Shown here: positions 9,182-18,041 of the stretch, in pieces
Numbering within the stretch: position 1 is the stretch's first letter
Layout: each line of letters starts with the position of its first letter
Source: Lachnospiraceae bacterium
Lineage (GTDB): Bacteria; Bacillota; Clostridia; Lachnospirales; Lachnospiraceae
Direction: 5' to 3'
NCBI GenBank assembly: GCA_017626325.1
Contig: JAGAIZ010000003.1
Span: 62,001-126,000 of the forward strand
Length of the DNA: 64,000 nt
Notes under the pieces: generated by a model
What the model was told of the DNA's origin: nothing
What the model saw: only the letters and a program-made list of their open reading frames with translations
Database searches by the model: none
Program-made: the position numbers and the translations under genes

Positions 9182-9246
9182 GTGCGGGAAGAACTTCTAA
9201 AGCCTGCACCAATGGGTGCTTCGCTAAGAAGTTCTAAATCTCGCAC
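9182..9246 (+). promoter_or_regulatory. Long imperfect intercistronic hairpin
   Basis: The whole gap between the priming transferase and the pyruvyl transferase folds on itself. GTGCGGGA (9182-9189) pairs with TCTCGCAC (9239-9246), AGAACTTCT (9190-9198) with AGAAGTTCT (9227-9235), AGC (9201-9203) with GCT (9223-9225) and GCACC (9206-9210) with GGTGC (9215-9219). There is no T-run, so it does not look like a classical terminator; it ends directly at the AGGAG of the next gene. It could be an RNA-stability or processing element. Confidence 0.6.
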
Positions 9247-9257
9247 AGGAGATGAAG

Positions 9258-10445
9258 ATGGAATATAAAAATGACAGACTTGTCATGTATTTGCATGGGG
9301 GCAGCGGAAATCATGGGTGTGAGGCAATCGTCAACAGCACCTGTCATATGATAGAGGAGATCCCCAAGCTTTTGGTGACGAACAGTGAAAAAGAAGATAA
9401 ATATTATTCGGTGGCGCCGCTGTGCGATATTCTGCAGGAGCGTAAGATTGCGGAGCATTTCTTCGCCCATGTGTGGTATTATGCGTGGCGTATGATTTTC
9501 CATGATCCGGAGTCCTTTATGCGGTACCGCTTCCGGGATGTGCTGAAGAAGAATCTTGCGCCGCTTTATGTGTCTATCGGCGGCGATATGTACTGCTATG
9601 AACTGTCTAAGAAGGAAGCGATGGTAGCCAACAGCACTTTTAACAGGGCGGGAGCTAAGACCGTGCTGTGGGGATGTTCTCTGGAGCCGGAGCTGTTAAA
9701 GGATGCGGAAGTGGTCGCCGATATGAAGCGCTACGCGCTCATTACGCCCAGAGAATCGATTACCGCAGACGCGCTCAGAGAAGCGGGAGTTATCGAGAAT
9801 GTGAAGCTTTATCCCGACCCTGCTTTTTCTCTTTTGCCGGAATCGATACAGCTTCCGGCAGGCTTCCGGGCGGGGAATACCATCGGCATCAATATCAGCC
9901 CGATGATCGTCCGCAATGAGACGGTGTCCGGCATAACCATCAGCAATTATAAGAAGCTGATGGAGCATATTCTGCGGACAACGGATTCCAGTATCGCATT
10001 AATTCCCCATGTCATGTGGAATTATAATGACGACAGGCTGACGCTTGCCGGGCTGTATGAGGAGTATCGTGACAATGACAGGGTTCTGTTATTTGAGGAT
10101 ATGTCCTGTCAGAAGCTGAAATATATTATTTCTCAGTGCCGCGCTTTTATCGGGGCAAGAACGCATGCGACGATTGCGGCGTATTCCAGTATGGTGCCGA
10201 CGCTGGTGGTGGGTTACTCGGTGAAGGCGAGGGGCATTGCGAGAGATTTATTCGGCACGGAAGACAATTATGTTCTGCCGGTGCAGGCCTTGTCTGATTC
10301 AGAGGAGCTGATTTGTGCGTACGACTGGATGATGGCGCGGGAGGAGCAGATCCGGAGCAGGCTCCGGGAAGTCATGCCGGCATATTGTGAACGGTCAGCC
10401 CGGGCGGGGGAAGAGCTGCGCAGGCTGTGGCAGGAATTACATTAG
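9258..10445 (+). CDS. Polysaccharide pyruvyl transferase family protein
   Basis: 395 residues, PF04230-type. Seen: YLHGGSGNHGCEAI at the N-terminus (nucleotide/phosphate-binding loop region of the family), GINISP in the middle, and the C-terminal GARTHATIAAYSS and VGYSVKARGIARDLFG motifs that are diagnostic of the CsaB/WcaK group. Family members move pyruvate from phosphoenolpyruvate to a sugar, making acidic ketals on surface glycans. ATG 9258 is preferred over 9252 because AGGAG (9247-9251) then has a 6-base spacing. A second, diverged family member lies at 59069. Confidence 0.87.
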   Translation: MEYKNDRLVMYLHGGSGNHGCEAIVNSTCHMIEEIPKLLVTNSEKEDKYYSVAPLCDILQERKIAEHFFAHVWYYAWRMIFHDPESFMRYRFRDVLKKNLAPLYVSIGGDMYCYELSKKEAMVANSTFNRAGAKTVLWGCSLEPELLKDAEVVADMKRYALITPRESITADALREAGVIENVKLYPDPAFSLLPESIQLPAGFRAGNTIGINISPMIVRNETVSGITISNYKKLMEHILRTTDSSIALIPHVMWNYNDDRLTLAGLYEEYRDNDRVLLFEDMSCQKLKYIISQCRAFIGARTHATIAAYSSMVPTLVVGYSVKARGIARDLFGTEDNYVLPVQALSDSEELICAYDWMMAREEQIRSRLREVMPAYCERSARAGEELRRLWQELH

Positions 10446-10465
10446 TGTTTCAGGAAAGCGGTAGC

Positions 10466-11998
10466 ATGGGAAGAATACATCAGGCAGGGAAAAACATCAT
10501 ATTCGGATATGTGAGTAACTTCGTGATTCTGCTCATGAATTTTATTCAGCGTACGGTTTTTATCCTGGTGCTGGACAGGACGCTTCTGGGCGTCAACAGT
10601 ATCTATACCAATGTGTTAAGCGTGCTGTCGCTGGCGGAGCTTGGCATCGGCACGGCGCTCAATTACAGCCTGTACAAGCCGGTGGCGCAGCAGGATATTG
10701 AGAAGATCAAGTCCTATATGCGCTTCTACAGGAAAGCGTATATGTCTATTGCGGTTGCCATTGCGGTGCTGGGTATCGGTATATCCCCGTTTTTGAAATA
10801 TATCCTGAAGAATCCCGGCAATTACTCCATGCAGGAGCTGACGGTTTACTATTTCATTTTCCTGTTTAATACGGTCAGTACTTATTTTGTAGCGTACAAA
10901 TACAGCCTGACGAACGCGGAGCAGAAGAATTATATCCAGACCAATGTGACTACGATTACGAAGATCGTTACGGTGCTTGTACAGATCGCAGTGCTTCTTG
11001 TTACCAGAAACTTTCTGGCTTATCTGCTGGCGCAGCTTGTGGTGGAGCTGGCGCAGAAGATCTTCGTCAGTGTCTATCTGAACAGAATGTATCCTTATCT
11101 GCGGGAGAAGGATGTGCAGAAGCTGACAGAGGAAGAGACCCGGGTGGTGGCGAATAAGACGAAGGCGCTGGTGCTCCATAAGATCGGCGACGTGGCGAGA
11201 CTGCAGACGGATACGATTATTATTTCTTCGTTTGTAAATGTAGACACCTCAGGCGTGGTGGGCAACTATACGTATATCCTTACCTATGTGGGTAATTTTG
11301 TGAATATTATTTTCAGTTCTGTGATATCGGGCTTCGGCAATCTGGTGGCGACAGAGTCTAAGGAGAAGCAGTATCAGGTTTTCAAGGTATACCGTTTCTT
11401 CGCATGCTGGCTGTTCGGGTTTGGCGCGGTAGGCTTTTTTCATCTGCTGACGCCGCTTATCTGCGGCCTGTGGCTGGATGAAAGCTGGATGATCGGCAGC
11501 ACGGTGGTGGCGCTTCTTGTGATTGATTTCTATTTCAAGGGCGGACGGAGCGTGTTGGAGAATTTCAAGATTGCCGCGGGAGTCTTCGAACAGGACCGGT
11601 ACCTGCCGCTGGTTCAGGGCGGTTTAAATCTGCTTATCTCGATTGTGCTGGTGCAGCGGATCGGTGTGGCGGGCGTCTATGTGGGAACGCTGGTATCCGG
11701 TATTCTGGCGAATCTGATCAGACCCGTGATTATTTACAGGGTCTGCTTTGACAGAAAGGCATGGAGCTACTTCGCGGACTCTCTGCGGTATCTTGCCGTG
11801 ATTCTTGCGATCGCCGTCGTGAATGTGCCGATCAGGCAGTTTGTTATGAGAGAAACGAATATCTGGACGTTTGCGCTGATGGTTGTTATTATCAGTGTGA
11901 TTTATAACGGCGTGTTCTTTCTGATCTTTGGCAGGACGGAAGAATTTGCTTATCTGTGGAAAGTGGTATCGAAGAAGATACCGGTATTGCGTAAATAA
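10466..11998 (+). CDS. Wzx-type oligosaccharide flippase (PST/MVF family)
   Basis: 510 residues with about 12-14 hydrophobic segments spread evenly through the protein, opening with GRIHQAGKNIIFGYVSN, a typical start of Firmicute polysaccharide exporters. Such proteins move the undecaprenyl-linked repeat unit across the membrane. ATG 10466 has CAGGAAAG 7 bases upstream; the open frame before it overlaps the pyruvyl transferase gene. It follows directly the pyruvyl transferase, consistent with export after modification. A second Wzx is at 52736. Confidence 0.88.
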   Translation: MGRIHQAGKNIIFGYVSNFVILLMNFIQRTVFILVLDRTLLGVNSIYTNVLSVLSLAELGIGTALNYSLYKPVAQQDIEKIKSYMRFYRKAYMSIAVAIAVLGIGISPFLKYILKNPGNYSMQELTVYYFIFLFNTVSTYFVAYKYSLTNAEQKNYIQTNVTTITKIVTVLVQIAVLLVTRNFLAYLLAQLVVELAQKIFVSVYLNRMYPYLREKDVQKLTEEETRVVANKTKALVLHKIGDVARLQTDTIIISSFVNVDTSGVVGNYTYILTYVGNFVNIIFSSVISGFGNLVATESKEKQYQVFKVYRFFACWLFGFGAVGFFHLLTPLICGLWLDESWMIGSTVVALLVIDFYFKGGRSVLENFKIAAGVFEQDRYLPLVQGGLNLLISIVLVQRIGVAGVYVGTLVSGILANLIRPVIIYRVCFDRKAWSYFADSLRYLAVILAIAVVNVPIRQFVMRETNIWTFALMVVIISVIYNGVFFLIFGRTEEFAYLWKVVSKKIPVLRK

Positions 11999-12004
11999 AA
12001 GAGA

Positions 12005-12046
12005 ACGCTTCGGCCGTCCGCATTTCGCTTGGACATGCCGGAGCGT
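12005..12046 (+). promoter_or_regulatory. Intercistronic stem-loop
   Basis: ACGCT (12005-12009) pairs with AGCGT (12042-12046), CGGC (12011-12014) with GCCG (12037-12040) and GTCC (12016-12019) with GGAC (12031-12034), leaving an 11-base loop. No T-run follows. Like the hairpin at 9182-9246 it fills the gap between two genes of the operon. Confidence 0.45.
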
Positions 12047-12073
12047 GAAGACAGGCGTAGAGGAATGATGATT

Positions 12074-13189
12074 ATGGACAAAACCGCCCTGATAGAGAAT
12101 GCATGTAAAGATCTGGCGACCTACGGCGTCTGGGATGGCAGAACCAGGCTGAAACGGGGGATTAAGAAGTATATCCTGCGCAGGGAGACTACCGTGGAGG
12201 ATTTGATTTTCTGGCCGACAGGGCTTCTGGCGCACGGCTTATGGCAGTACAGGACCCGGCTGCGGGCCCGGGCGCAGAAGAATGAGGAAGTAACGGCCGG
12301 GACTGCGGACAGCGTTGAGGAAGCGCTCGCCGCATATTTGGCCAGATGGCATAAGAAGGGGACGCCGGTTTGTTTCCTGGATGATCTGCTGACAGGCGAG
12401 ACCATTCTGTCTGCATATGAGGAAGCGCGGCGGCAGAGCGCGGATGACGGATGGCTGGATCAGGAAACCTGCGTGGGATTTACGGGCAGACAGTGCGCCG
12501 CGGCGTTAGAGAAGTTCGCGGCCTATGTGGATCAGTATCCTCAGAATGAGACGGGAAGCTTCCCTTACCGCGCCGGTCAGGAGAATGGTTATGTTTTCGC
12601 GGACGGTATCGGACTGGCCTGTCCGTTTCTGTACCGGTACGGGATGGTGTTTGAACGGCAGGAGTATATGGAATTAGCCGTCAGACAGGTCGTGAATTTC
12701 CTGGCATACGGTATGGATACGGCGACAGGGCTGCCCTATCATGGCTATGATATGACGGACGGATGCAAATACGGTATTATCGGCTGGGGACGGGCGGCAG
12801 GATGGCTGCTGCGCGGCATGACGGCGTGCCTGCAGTCGGAATACGGCAGGGAAAGACTGACAGAGCCTTACGGGGAGCTGGTACATGCGGTGCTGTCCTA
12901 TCAGCGCAGAGACGGTTATTTTTCCTGGCAGCTTCAGGCGGTTGACGGCCCGGCGGACACCTCTGCCACAGGGATGATCTGCGCGGCATTGAAGCAGGGG
13001 ATAGAGCAGGGGCTTTTGACGCCGGACGCCGGCGCGGAGGCGCTGCAGGCGGGCAGAAATGCGATAGAAAGAGCGGTGAAGGACGGCAGAGTGTACCAGT
13101 GTTCGGGAGAGTGTCTGGGCTTCTCCCAGTACCCGCAGCAGTACGGCGCATATCCGTGGGCGCTTGGACCGGCGATTGAGGTATTGTGA
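12074..13189 (+). CDS. GH88/GH105-like glycoside hydrolase (unsaturated uronyl hydrolase family)
   Basis: 371 residues forming an (alpha/alpha)6-barrel-type protein. FADGIGLACPFLYRYG, LPYHGYD and GWGRAAGW match the conserved core of the GH88/GH105 unsaturated glucuronyl/rhamnogalacturonyl hydrolases; the Asp in ADG is at the place of the proton-donating residue. No signal peptide is visible, so it should act in the cytoplasm. Family members remove delta-4,5-unsaturated uronic acids from lyase products; in a biosynthetic locus this is odd and it may instead turn over or edit glycan fragments. Three in-frame ATGs (12065, 12068, 12074) follow TAGAGGA; 12074 is a compromise choice. Confidence 0.7.
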   Translation: MDKTALIENACKDLATYGVWDGRTRLKRGIKKYILRRETTVEDLIFWPTGLLAHGLWQYRTRLRARAQKNEEVTAGTADSVEEALAAYLARWHKKGTPVCFLDDLLTGETILSAYEEARRQSADDGWLDQETCVGFTGRQCAAALEKFAAYVDQYPQNETGSFPYRAGQENGYVFADGIGLACPFLYRYGMVFERQEYMELAVRQVVNFLAYGMDTATGLPYHGYDMTDGCKYGIIGWGRAAGWLLRGMTACLQSEYGRERLTEPYGELVHAVLSYQRRDGYFSWQLQAVDGPADTSATGMICAALKQGIEQGLLTPDAGAEALQAGRNAIERAVKDGRVYQCSGECLGFSQYPQQYGAYPWALGPAIEVL

Positions 13190-13214
13190 GAATTCGGAAT
13201 CATGGCAGAATAAA

Positions 13215-14825
13215 ATGGGAAAGATAGAATCAATGAAGGAAAAGATTTGGACGGTCGGCAAAGAGAATAGTATAGAACTTACCGTGGCGGAAGCGTGTTT
13301 TTTCGGTTTTTTCATCTTACTGTCTGTTACGAAAGGCCTGGGGTTCTATGAGGGGCAGAAGCAGTTTGTCCTGCTGGTGGTTCCGGCGGTGGCGCTGGGG
13401 CTTGCGAAGATACTGCTTTCCTCTTACACGAAGGGGCAGGCGGCGGCAGTTGCGGCGCTGCTTGCGCTGATGGCGGTGGTGTATTACAATTCCCGCGAAC
13501 TGGGGATCGTGTTTCTGACGCTTACGGTGCTTGGCATGAAGGATATTCCGGTGAAGAAGGTTTTCCATGCAGGGCTGTGGGTCTGGTCTGTCTGCGCTGT
13601 GGTTTTGAGTATTTTTTCTTTTTTCCGGCTGGAGCATACGATATACAGAGTGCATTCGAAGATGGGATTAGGGCATATTTTCCGCTGGAGCCTGGGATTT
13701 ACCCATCCGAATATCCTGCATATCACCTATCTGGCGTTGTGTGCGTTTCTTCTGTATACCATGGGAGATCATTATAAATTTCGTCATTTCTTATATCTGA
13801 TGGCGGGTAATCTGCTCGTGTTCTTATATTCGATCAGCTACACCGGGTTTGCTATTGTGGCGGTGCTTTTAGCAGGAGGGCTGTATGTCAGAATCAGACC
13901 CAGATTCTGTATCGTGGAGAAGCTTCTGGCGAATCTGATTCTGCCGGTGTGCCTGACGCTTTCCTTCGTGCTGCCGTTCTATATCAATTACCACAGGATC
14001 AGCCCGTATGTCCAGAAGCTGAATTTTATGCTGAATACCAGGATATGGCTGGCGGAGCAGTTCCTGAAATCTGAATACCGGAGCCTGTTCGGAGCGGATA
14101 TTTCACAGATCGTTAATTCTACGATGACGATGGACAATTCCTACGTGTGGGGGTACATCAATTTCGGACTCATTCCCTTTGCGATCATCATATTGGGCTA
14201 TTTTGCATTGCTGTTCTATGCGACGCATAAGCAGATGACGAGAGAACTGGTAATTTTAGTCTGTTTTCTGGGGGCCGGTTATACGGAGCCGCTTTTATTT
14301 AATACTTCGTTCAAGAATATTACGCTGATCTTCCTGGGTGCGCTCTTATTCACGCGGCGGGCATCTGCCTGTGAAACCAGAGAATACAGCCTGCTTTCAA
14401 GGGGACGCCGTACGGTAAAGATCCCCTTTGCGGCATTACCGGACAGGCTTTTGGATATTGTTCGGGATAGTTGGAGAGGGAACAAAGGCAGGATGGTTCT
14501 GTGCGTGGCGGCAGGCGCTCTGGCAGGGGCTGTGCTGTGCGGTTTCCTGCACGAAGAGCCGACAGGTTATGTGGTACAGCGGTTCTATACGGACGGCTTA
14601 GAGGAGACGTCGGTTTATCTGGAAAGCGAAGACGATCCTGCATACGAAGGCTACAAGGTCATGAATTATAAAGACGCCGATACGCCGATGCAGATCGTAT
14701 CGGGCAAGGCTGTGAAGCTGGAGACGGTACGGTATTATACGGGCAGCGTGCTGATCGGCGGATTCCTGGCGGCGATAGCGTCGTCGGCTGCGTTTGCTGT
14801 GCGGAAGGGGGAAAAGGCACATTAA
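13215..14825 (+). CDS. O-antigen ligase/polymerase-like membrane protein
   Basis: 536 residues. About ten membrane spans occupy residues 15-385, with the polymerase-type segments GFTHPN near residue 165 and a following large loop; then comes a basic cytoplasmic stretch, another span near residue 435 and a soluble tail, and a last span near the C-terminus (GGFLAAIASSAAF). The extra C-terminal module with two spans flanking an 80-residue domain is unlike a plain Wzy and resembles the Wzz-like layout of chain-length regulators, so a polymerase plus regulator fusion is possible. Start 13215 is uncertain; ATG 13233 is preceded by GGGAAAG and is an alternative. Confidence 0.68.
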   Translation: MGKIESMKEKIWTVGKENSIELTVAEACFFGFFILLSVTKGLGFYEGQKQFVLLVVPAVALGLAKILLSSYTKGQAAAVAALLALMAVVYYNSRELGIVFLTLTVLGMKDIPVKKVFHAGLWVWSVCAVVLSIFSFFRLEHTIYRVHSKMGLGHIFRWSLGFTHPNILHITYLALCAFLLYTMGDHYKFRHFLYLMAGNLLVFLYSISYTGFAIVAVLLAGGLYVRIRPRFCIVEKLLANLILPVCLTLSFVLPFYINYHRISPYVQKLNFMLNTRIWLAEQFLKSEYRSLFGADISQIVNSTMTMDNSYVWGYINFGLIPFAIIILGYFALLFYATHKQMTRELVILVCFLGAGYTEPLLFNTSFKNITLIFLGALLFTRRASACETREYSLLSRGRRTVKIPFAALPDRLLDIVRDSWRGNKGRMVLCVAAGALAGAVLCGFLHEEPTGYVVQRFYTDGLEETSVYLESEDDPAYEGYKVMNYKDADTPMQIVSGKAVKLETVRYYTGSVLIGGFLAAIASSAAFAVRKGEKAH

Positions 14826-14826
14826 T

Positions 14827-16761
14827 ATGAATCAGGATTTGGAATACTGTAAGATCTTAAAAACGAATATTAACGTCACCAATATGGAGGAGACGATTTC
14901 CTATATCACGGAGAATCTGGAACGCCTGAAGGGGGATTATATCTGCGTATCCAATGTGCATACGACTGTAATGGCGTTTCGGGACGAAGCTTACCGCAAG
15001 GTGCAGAACGGCGGCGCGATGGCGCTGCCGGACGGGCAGCCTCTTTCGATCGTCAGCAGAAGCAGAGGATATGCCAGGGCGGAAAGGGTGCCGGGACCGG
15101 ATTTGATGCCTGCGCTCCTTAAGCTGTCTGAGGAAAAGGGATATAGGCATTATTTCTATGGCAGTACGGAGAAAACGCTGGCGGAGCTTAAGAAAGCAAT
15201 GCTGAAAAATTATCCGAACCTGCAGATTGCAGGCATGTATTCGCCGCCGTTTCGTAAGCTGACAGAGGAAGAGGATGCGGAGATTGTGCGTCAGATCAAT
15301 GAGAGCGGCGCGGATTTTGTCTGGGTGGCGCTGGGCGCGCCCAAGCAGGAGAACTGGATGTACGAGCATAAGCACCGGGTCAGAGGGCTGATGATCGGCG
15401 TGGGTGCGGCCTTTGATTTTCTGGCAGGCACTACAAGGCGTGCCCCTATGTGGATGCAGAAGCTGTGTATGGAATGGCTCTACCGTATTACCCAGGATCC
15501 CATGCGGATGGCGCCCCGCTACCTGAATACGAATTTCGCGTTCCTCTATTACGTGCATAAGGAGAATCAGGCATTGCGCAGGCGTAAGAAGGAGCGTGCG
15601 AAGACTTCCGGCGGAAATTCTCTTCGGATTGCCATGATCGGTCATAAGAGGATTCCGTCCAGAGAGGGCGGCGTCGAGATCGTGGTGGAGGAACTGGCGG
15701 TGCGTATGGCGGCGCTGGGACATAAGGTAGACGCTTACAACCGCTACGGCCATCACGTGTCCGGCAAGAAATACGATCAGGAATACGGCTGGAAGGGCCG
15801 TAAGTATTATAAAGGAGTCAGGGTCTATATCGTTCCCACGTTCAGACGCAGCAGCTTAAACGCGATTGTGTATTCTTTCTTCGCGACGATCAGGGCGCTG
15901 TTTGGCAGATATGACGTACTGCACTACCATGCGGAGGGTCCCTGCGCGATGCTGTGGATTCCTCATTTATTCCGCCGGAAAATCGTGGTGACAGTACATG
16001 GGCTGGACTGGCAGAGAGCCAAATGGGGCAATTTCGCCTCTTATGTGATCAGGTTCGGTGAGAAAATGGCGGCGAAATACGCGGATGAGATCATCGTTTT
16101 GTCTGAAAACATCAAGCAGTACTTCATGGACGAATATCACAGGGAGGTAACCTATATTCCCAACGGCATCAACAGGCCGACCCTTCGGGAAGCGGAATTG
16201 ATCACGGAGAAATACGGTCTTCATAAGGACGGCTATTTCCTGTTTCTTGCCAGAATCGTGCCGGAGAAGGGGCTTCACTATCTGGTGGAGGCGTTTATGA
16301 AGACTGATACCGATAAGAAGCTGGTGATTGCGGGCGGCAACAGCCAGGCGATAGAGTATATGGAGCAGATTCATAAGATGACGGCGAAGGACGACCGGAT
16401 TGTTATGACTGATTTCGTGCAGGGACAGATGTTGGAGGAGTTGTATTCTAACGCCTATGCCTTTATACTGCCCAGCGACGTGGAGGGTATGGCGCTTAGC
16501 CTGCTGGAAGCAATGAGCTACGGCAACTGCTGTCTGGTCAGCGATATCTGCGAGAATACAGAGGTGACAGAGGACAAAGCGCTGGTATTTCGCAAAGGCG
16601 ACGCGGCGGACTTAAAGCGTCAACTGGAATATATGCTGGCGCATCCCGACATTGTGGAAGAATACGCGGCGCAAAGCAGCGATTTTATCTGCGGTAAGTA
16701 TAACTGGGATCAGGTTGTGAAGGAAACGGTGGAGCTGTACCGAAGGTGTACGGACAAATAA
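14827..16761 (+). CDS. Two-domain glycosyltransferase: GT26 (WecG/TagA/CpsF) fused to GT4
   Basis: 644 residues in one frame. Residues 1-245 are a GT26 domain: NVHTTVMA near residue 41, LPDGQPLS near 66 carrying the catalytic Asp, and LGAPKQENW near 171. From about residue 266 a complete GT4/rhamnosyltransferase-like domain follows: RIAMIGHKRIPSREGGVE, HYHAEGP, VTVHGLDWQRAKW, the donor-site PNGINRP, LARIVPEKGL and PSDVEGMALSLLEAMS. GT26 enzymes add N-acetylmannosamine(uronic acid) or similar to a lipid-linked first sugar; the GT4 part probably adds the next one, so the fusion could make consecutive linkages. ATG 14827 lies two bases after the previous stop. No frameshift is visible between the domains. 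Confidence 0.88.
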   Translation: MNQDLEYCKILKTNINVTNMEETISYITENLERLKGDYICVSNVHTTVMAFRDEAYRKVQNGGAMALPDGQPLSIVSRSRGYARAERVPGPDLMPALLKLSEEKGYRHYFYGSTEKTLAELKKAMLKNYPNLQIAGMYSPPFRKLTEEEDAEIVRQINESGADFVWVALGAPKQENWMYEHKHRVRGLMIGVGAAFDFLAGTTRRAPMWMQKLCMEWLYRITQDPMRMAPRYLNTNFAFLYYVHKENQALRRRKKERAKTSGGNSLRIAMIGHKRIPSREGGVEIVVEELAVRMAALGHKVDAYNRYGHHVSGKKYDQEYGWKGRKYYKGVRVYIVPTFRRSSLNAIVYSFFATIRALFGRYDVLHYHAEGPCAMLWIPHLFRRKIVVTVHGLDWQRAKWGNFASYVIRFGEKMAAKYADEIIVLSENIKQYFMDEYHREVTYIPNGINRPTLREAELITEKYGLHKDGYFLFLARIVPEKGLHYLVEAFMKTDTDKKLVIAGGNSQAIEYMEQIHKMTAKDDRIVMTDFVQGQMLEELYSNAYAFILPSDVEGMALSLLEAMSYGNCCLVSDICENTEVTEDKALVFRKGDAADLKRQLEYMLAHPDIVEEYAAQSSDFICGKYNWDQVVKETVELYRRCTDK

Positions 16762-16798
16762 GAACCCTTGCGGAAATAAAAAGGACAGAAACGCGGCT

Positions 16799-18025
16799 AT
16801 GAAGATTTTGATGGTAAACAAGTTCCTCTATCCCAACGGCGGGTCGGAGACTTATATTTTTAAATTAGGGGAAGAATTGCAGAAGCTTGGGCATAAGGTG
16901 CAGTATTTCGGTATGGAGCACGAGGGCAGAATCGTGGGAAACCATGCGCAGTGCTACACCTCCAATATGGATTTCCATACGGGTAAACTGCAGAAGCTTC
17001 TCTACCCCTTCCGCATCATCTATTCCGGGGAGGCGAAGAAGAAGCTTACGGTAGTCTTGAAGGATTTTGAACCCGACGTGGTGCATTTGAACAATATCAA
17101 TTTTCAATTGACCCCGTCGGTCATTTATGCGGTGCGCGCGTATGAAAAAAAGACGGGCAGAAGAATGAAAATCGTATATACGGCGCATGACTATCAGTGG
17201 GTGTGTCCCAACCATATGATGCGCGTCCCGGCCACCGGGGAAATCTGTTTCGCCTGCCGGGGCGGCAATTTCGGACAGTGCGCGAAGAAGCGGTGCATCC
17301 ATAATTCCAGGGTGAAAAGTCTGCTGGGGACGATTGAGGCGAAATATTACGACAGGCGCAAAACCTACGCCATGGTGGACACCATTATCTGTCCCAGTGA
17401 ATTTATGAAGAAGCAGCTTGATACGAATCCGCTTCTGGCGGATAAGACGGTCATGCTGCATAATTTTATCGATGACGGCATACTGCGGGAGAAGATGCGG
17501 GACAAAGGAGTTCTGACAGGAACGAAGGATTATGTCCTATACTTTGGGCGTTTCGCGGAGGAAAAAGGAACCCGGACGCTGTTGGAGGCCTGTAAGGCAT
17601 TGCCTCAGATTCCTTTTATCTTTGCGGGGACAGGCCCTTTGGAGCAGGAGGTTATGCAGGCGGGGAATGTGGAGAACCGCGGCTTTGTGACGGGCGACGC
17701 CCTGCGGAAGCTGATTGCGGGGGCACGGTTCAGCGTTTACCCTTCCGAGTGGTATGAGAACTGCCCGTTTTCCGTGATGGAATCCCAGATGTACGGTACG
17801 CCGGTGCTTGCTTCTGATCTGGGCGGCGCGCCGGAACTGGTACAGGCGGGGAAGACGGGAGAGCTTTTCAGGGGCGGCGACGCGGAAGAACTGACAGAGC
17901 ATATCCGCGACCTGTGGGAAAACCCCGAAAGATGCCGCAAATACAGTGAAAACTGTAACGCTATAAATTTTGACACAGTGCAGGCATATTGTGGTAAAAT
18001 GTTAGAGATATACAGGCAGCGGTGA
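16799..18025 (+). CDS. GT4-family glycosyltransferase
   Basis: 408 residues. KFLYPNGGSETYIFKLGEEL opens the GT-B fold; TAHDYQWVCPNHMM is followed by a Cys-rich segment (CFACRGG, CAKKRC) seen in many polysaccharide GT4 enzymes and possibly metal-binding; the donor domain has LYFGRFAEEKGT and PSEWYENCPFSVMESQ, carrying the E-x7-E signature. Its 3' end contains a possible internal promoter. Sugar specificity is not deducible. Confidence 0.87.
   Translation: MKILMVNKFLYPNGGSETYIFKLGEELQKLGHKVQYFGMEHEGRIVGNHAQCYTSNMDFHTGKLQKLLYPFRIIYSGEAKKKLTVVLKDFEPDVVHLNNINFQLTPSVIYAVRAYEKKTGRRMKIVYTAHDYQWVCPNHMMRVPATGEICFACRGGNFGQCAKKRCIHNSRVKSLLGTIEAKYYDRRKTYAMVDTIICPSEFMKKQLDTNPLLADKTVMLHNFIDDGILREKMRDKGVLTGTKDYVLYFGRFAEEKGTRTLLEACKALPQIPFIFAGTGPLEQEVMQAGNVENRGFVTGDALRKLIAGARFSVYPSEWYENCPFSVMESQMYGTPVLASDLGGAPELVQAGKTGELFRGGDAEELTEHIRDLWENPERCRKYSENCNAINFDTVQAYCGKMLEIYRQR
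17970..18000 (+). promoter_or_regulatory. Possible internal promoter before the radical SAM gene
   Basis: TTGACA (17970-17975) matches the -35 consensus exactly, but the best -10, TAAAAT (17995-18000), sits 19 bases away, which is long. It lies inside the end of the preceding coding region, 42 bases before ATG 18042. Confidence 0.25.
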
Positions 18026-18041
18026 AGAAAGGGAGATTACT

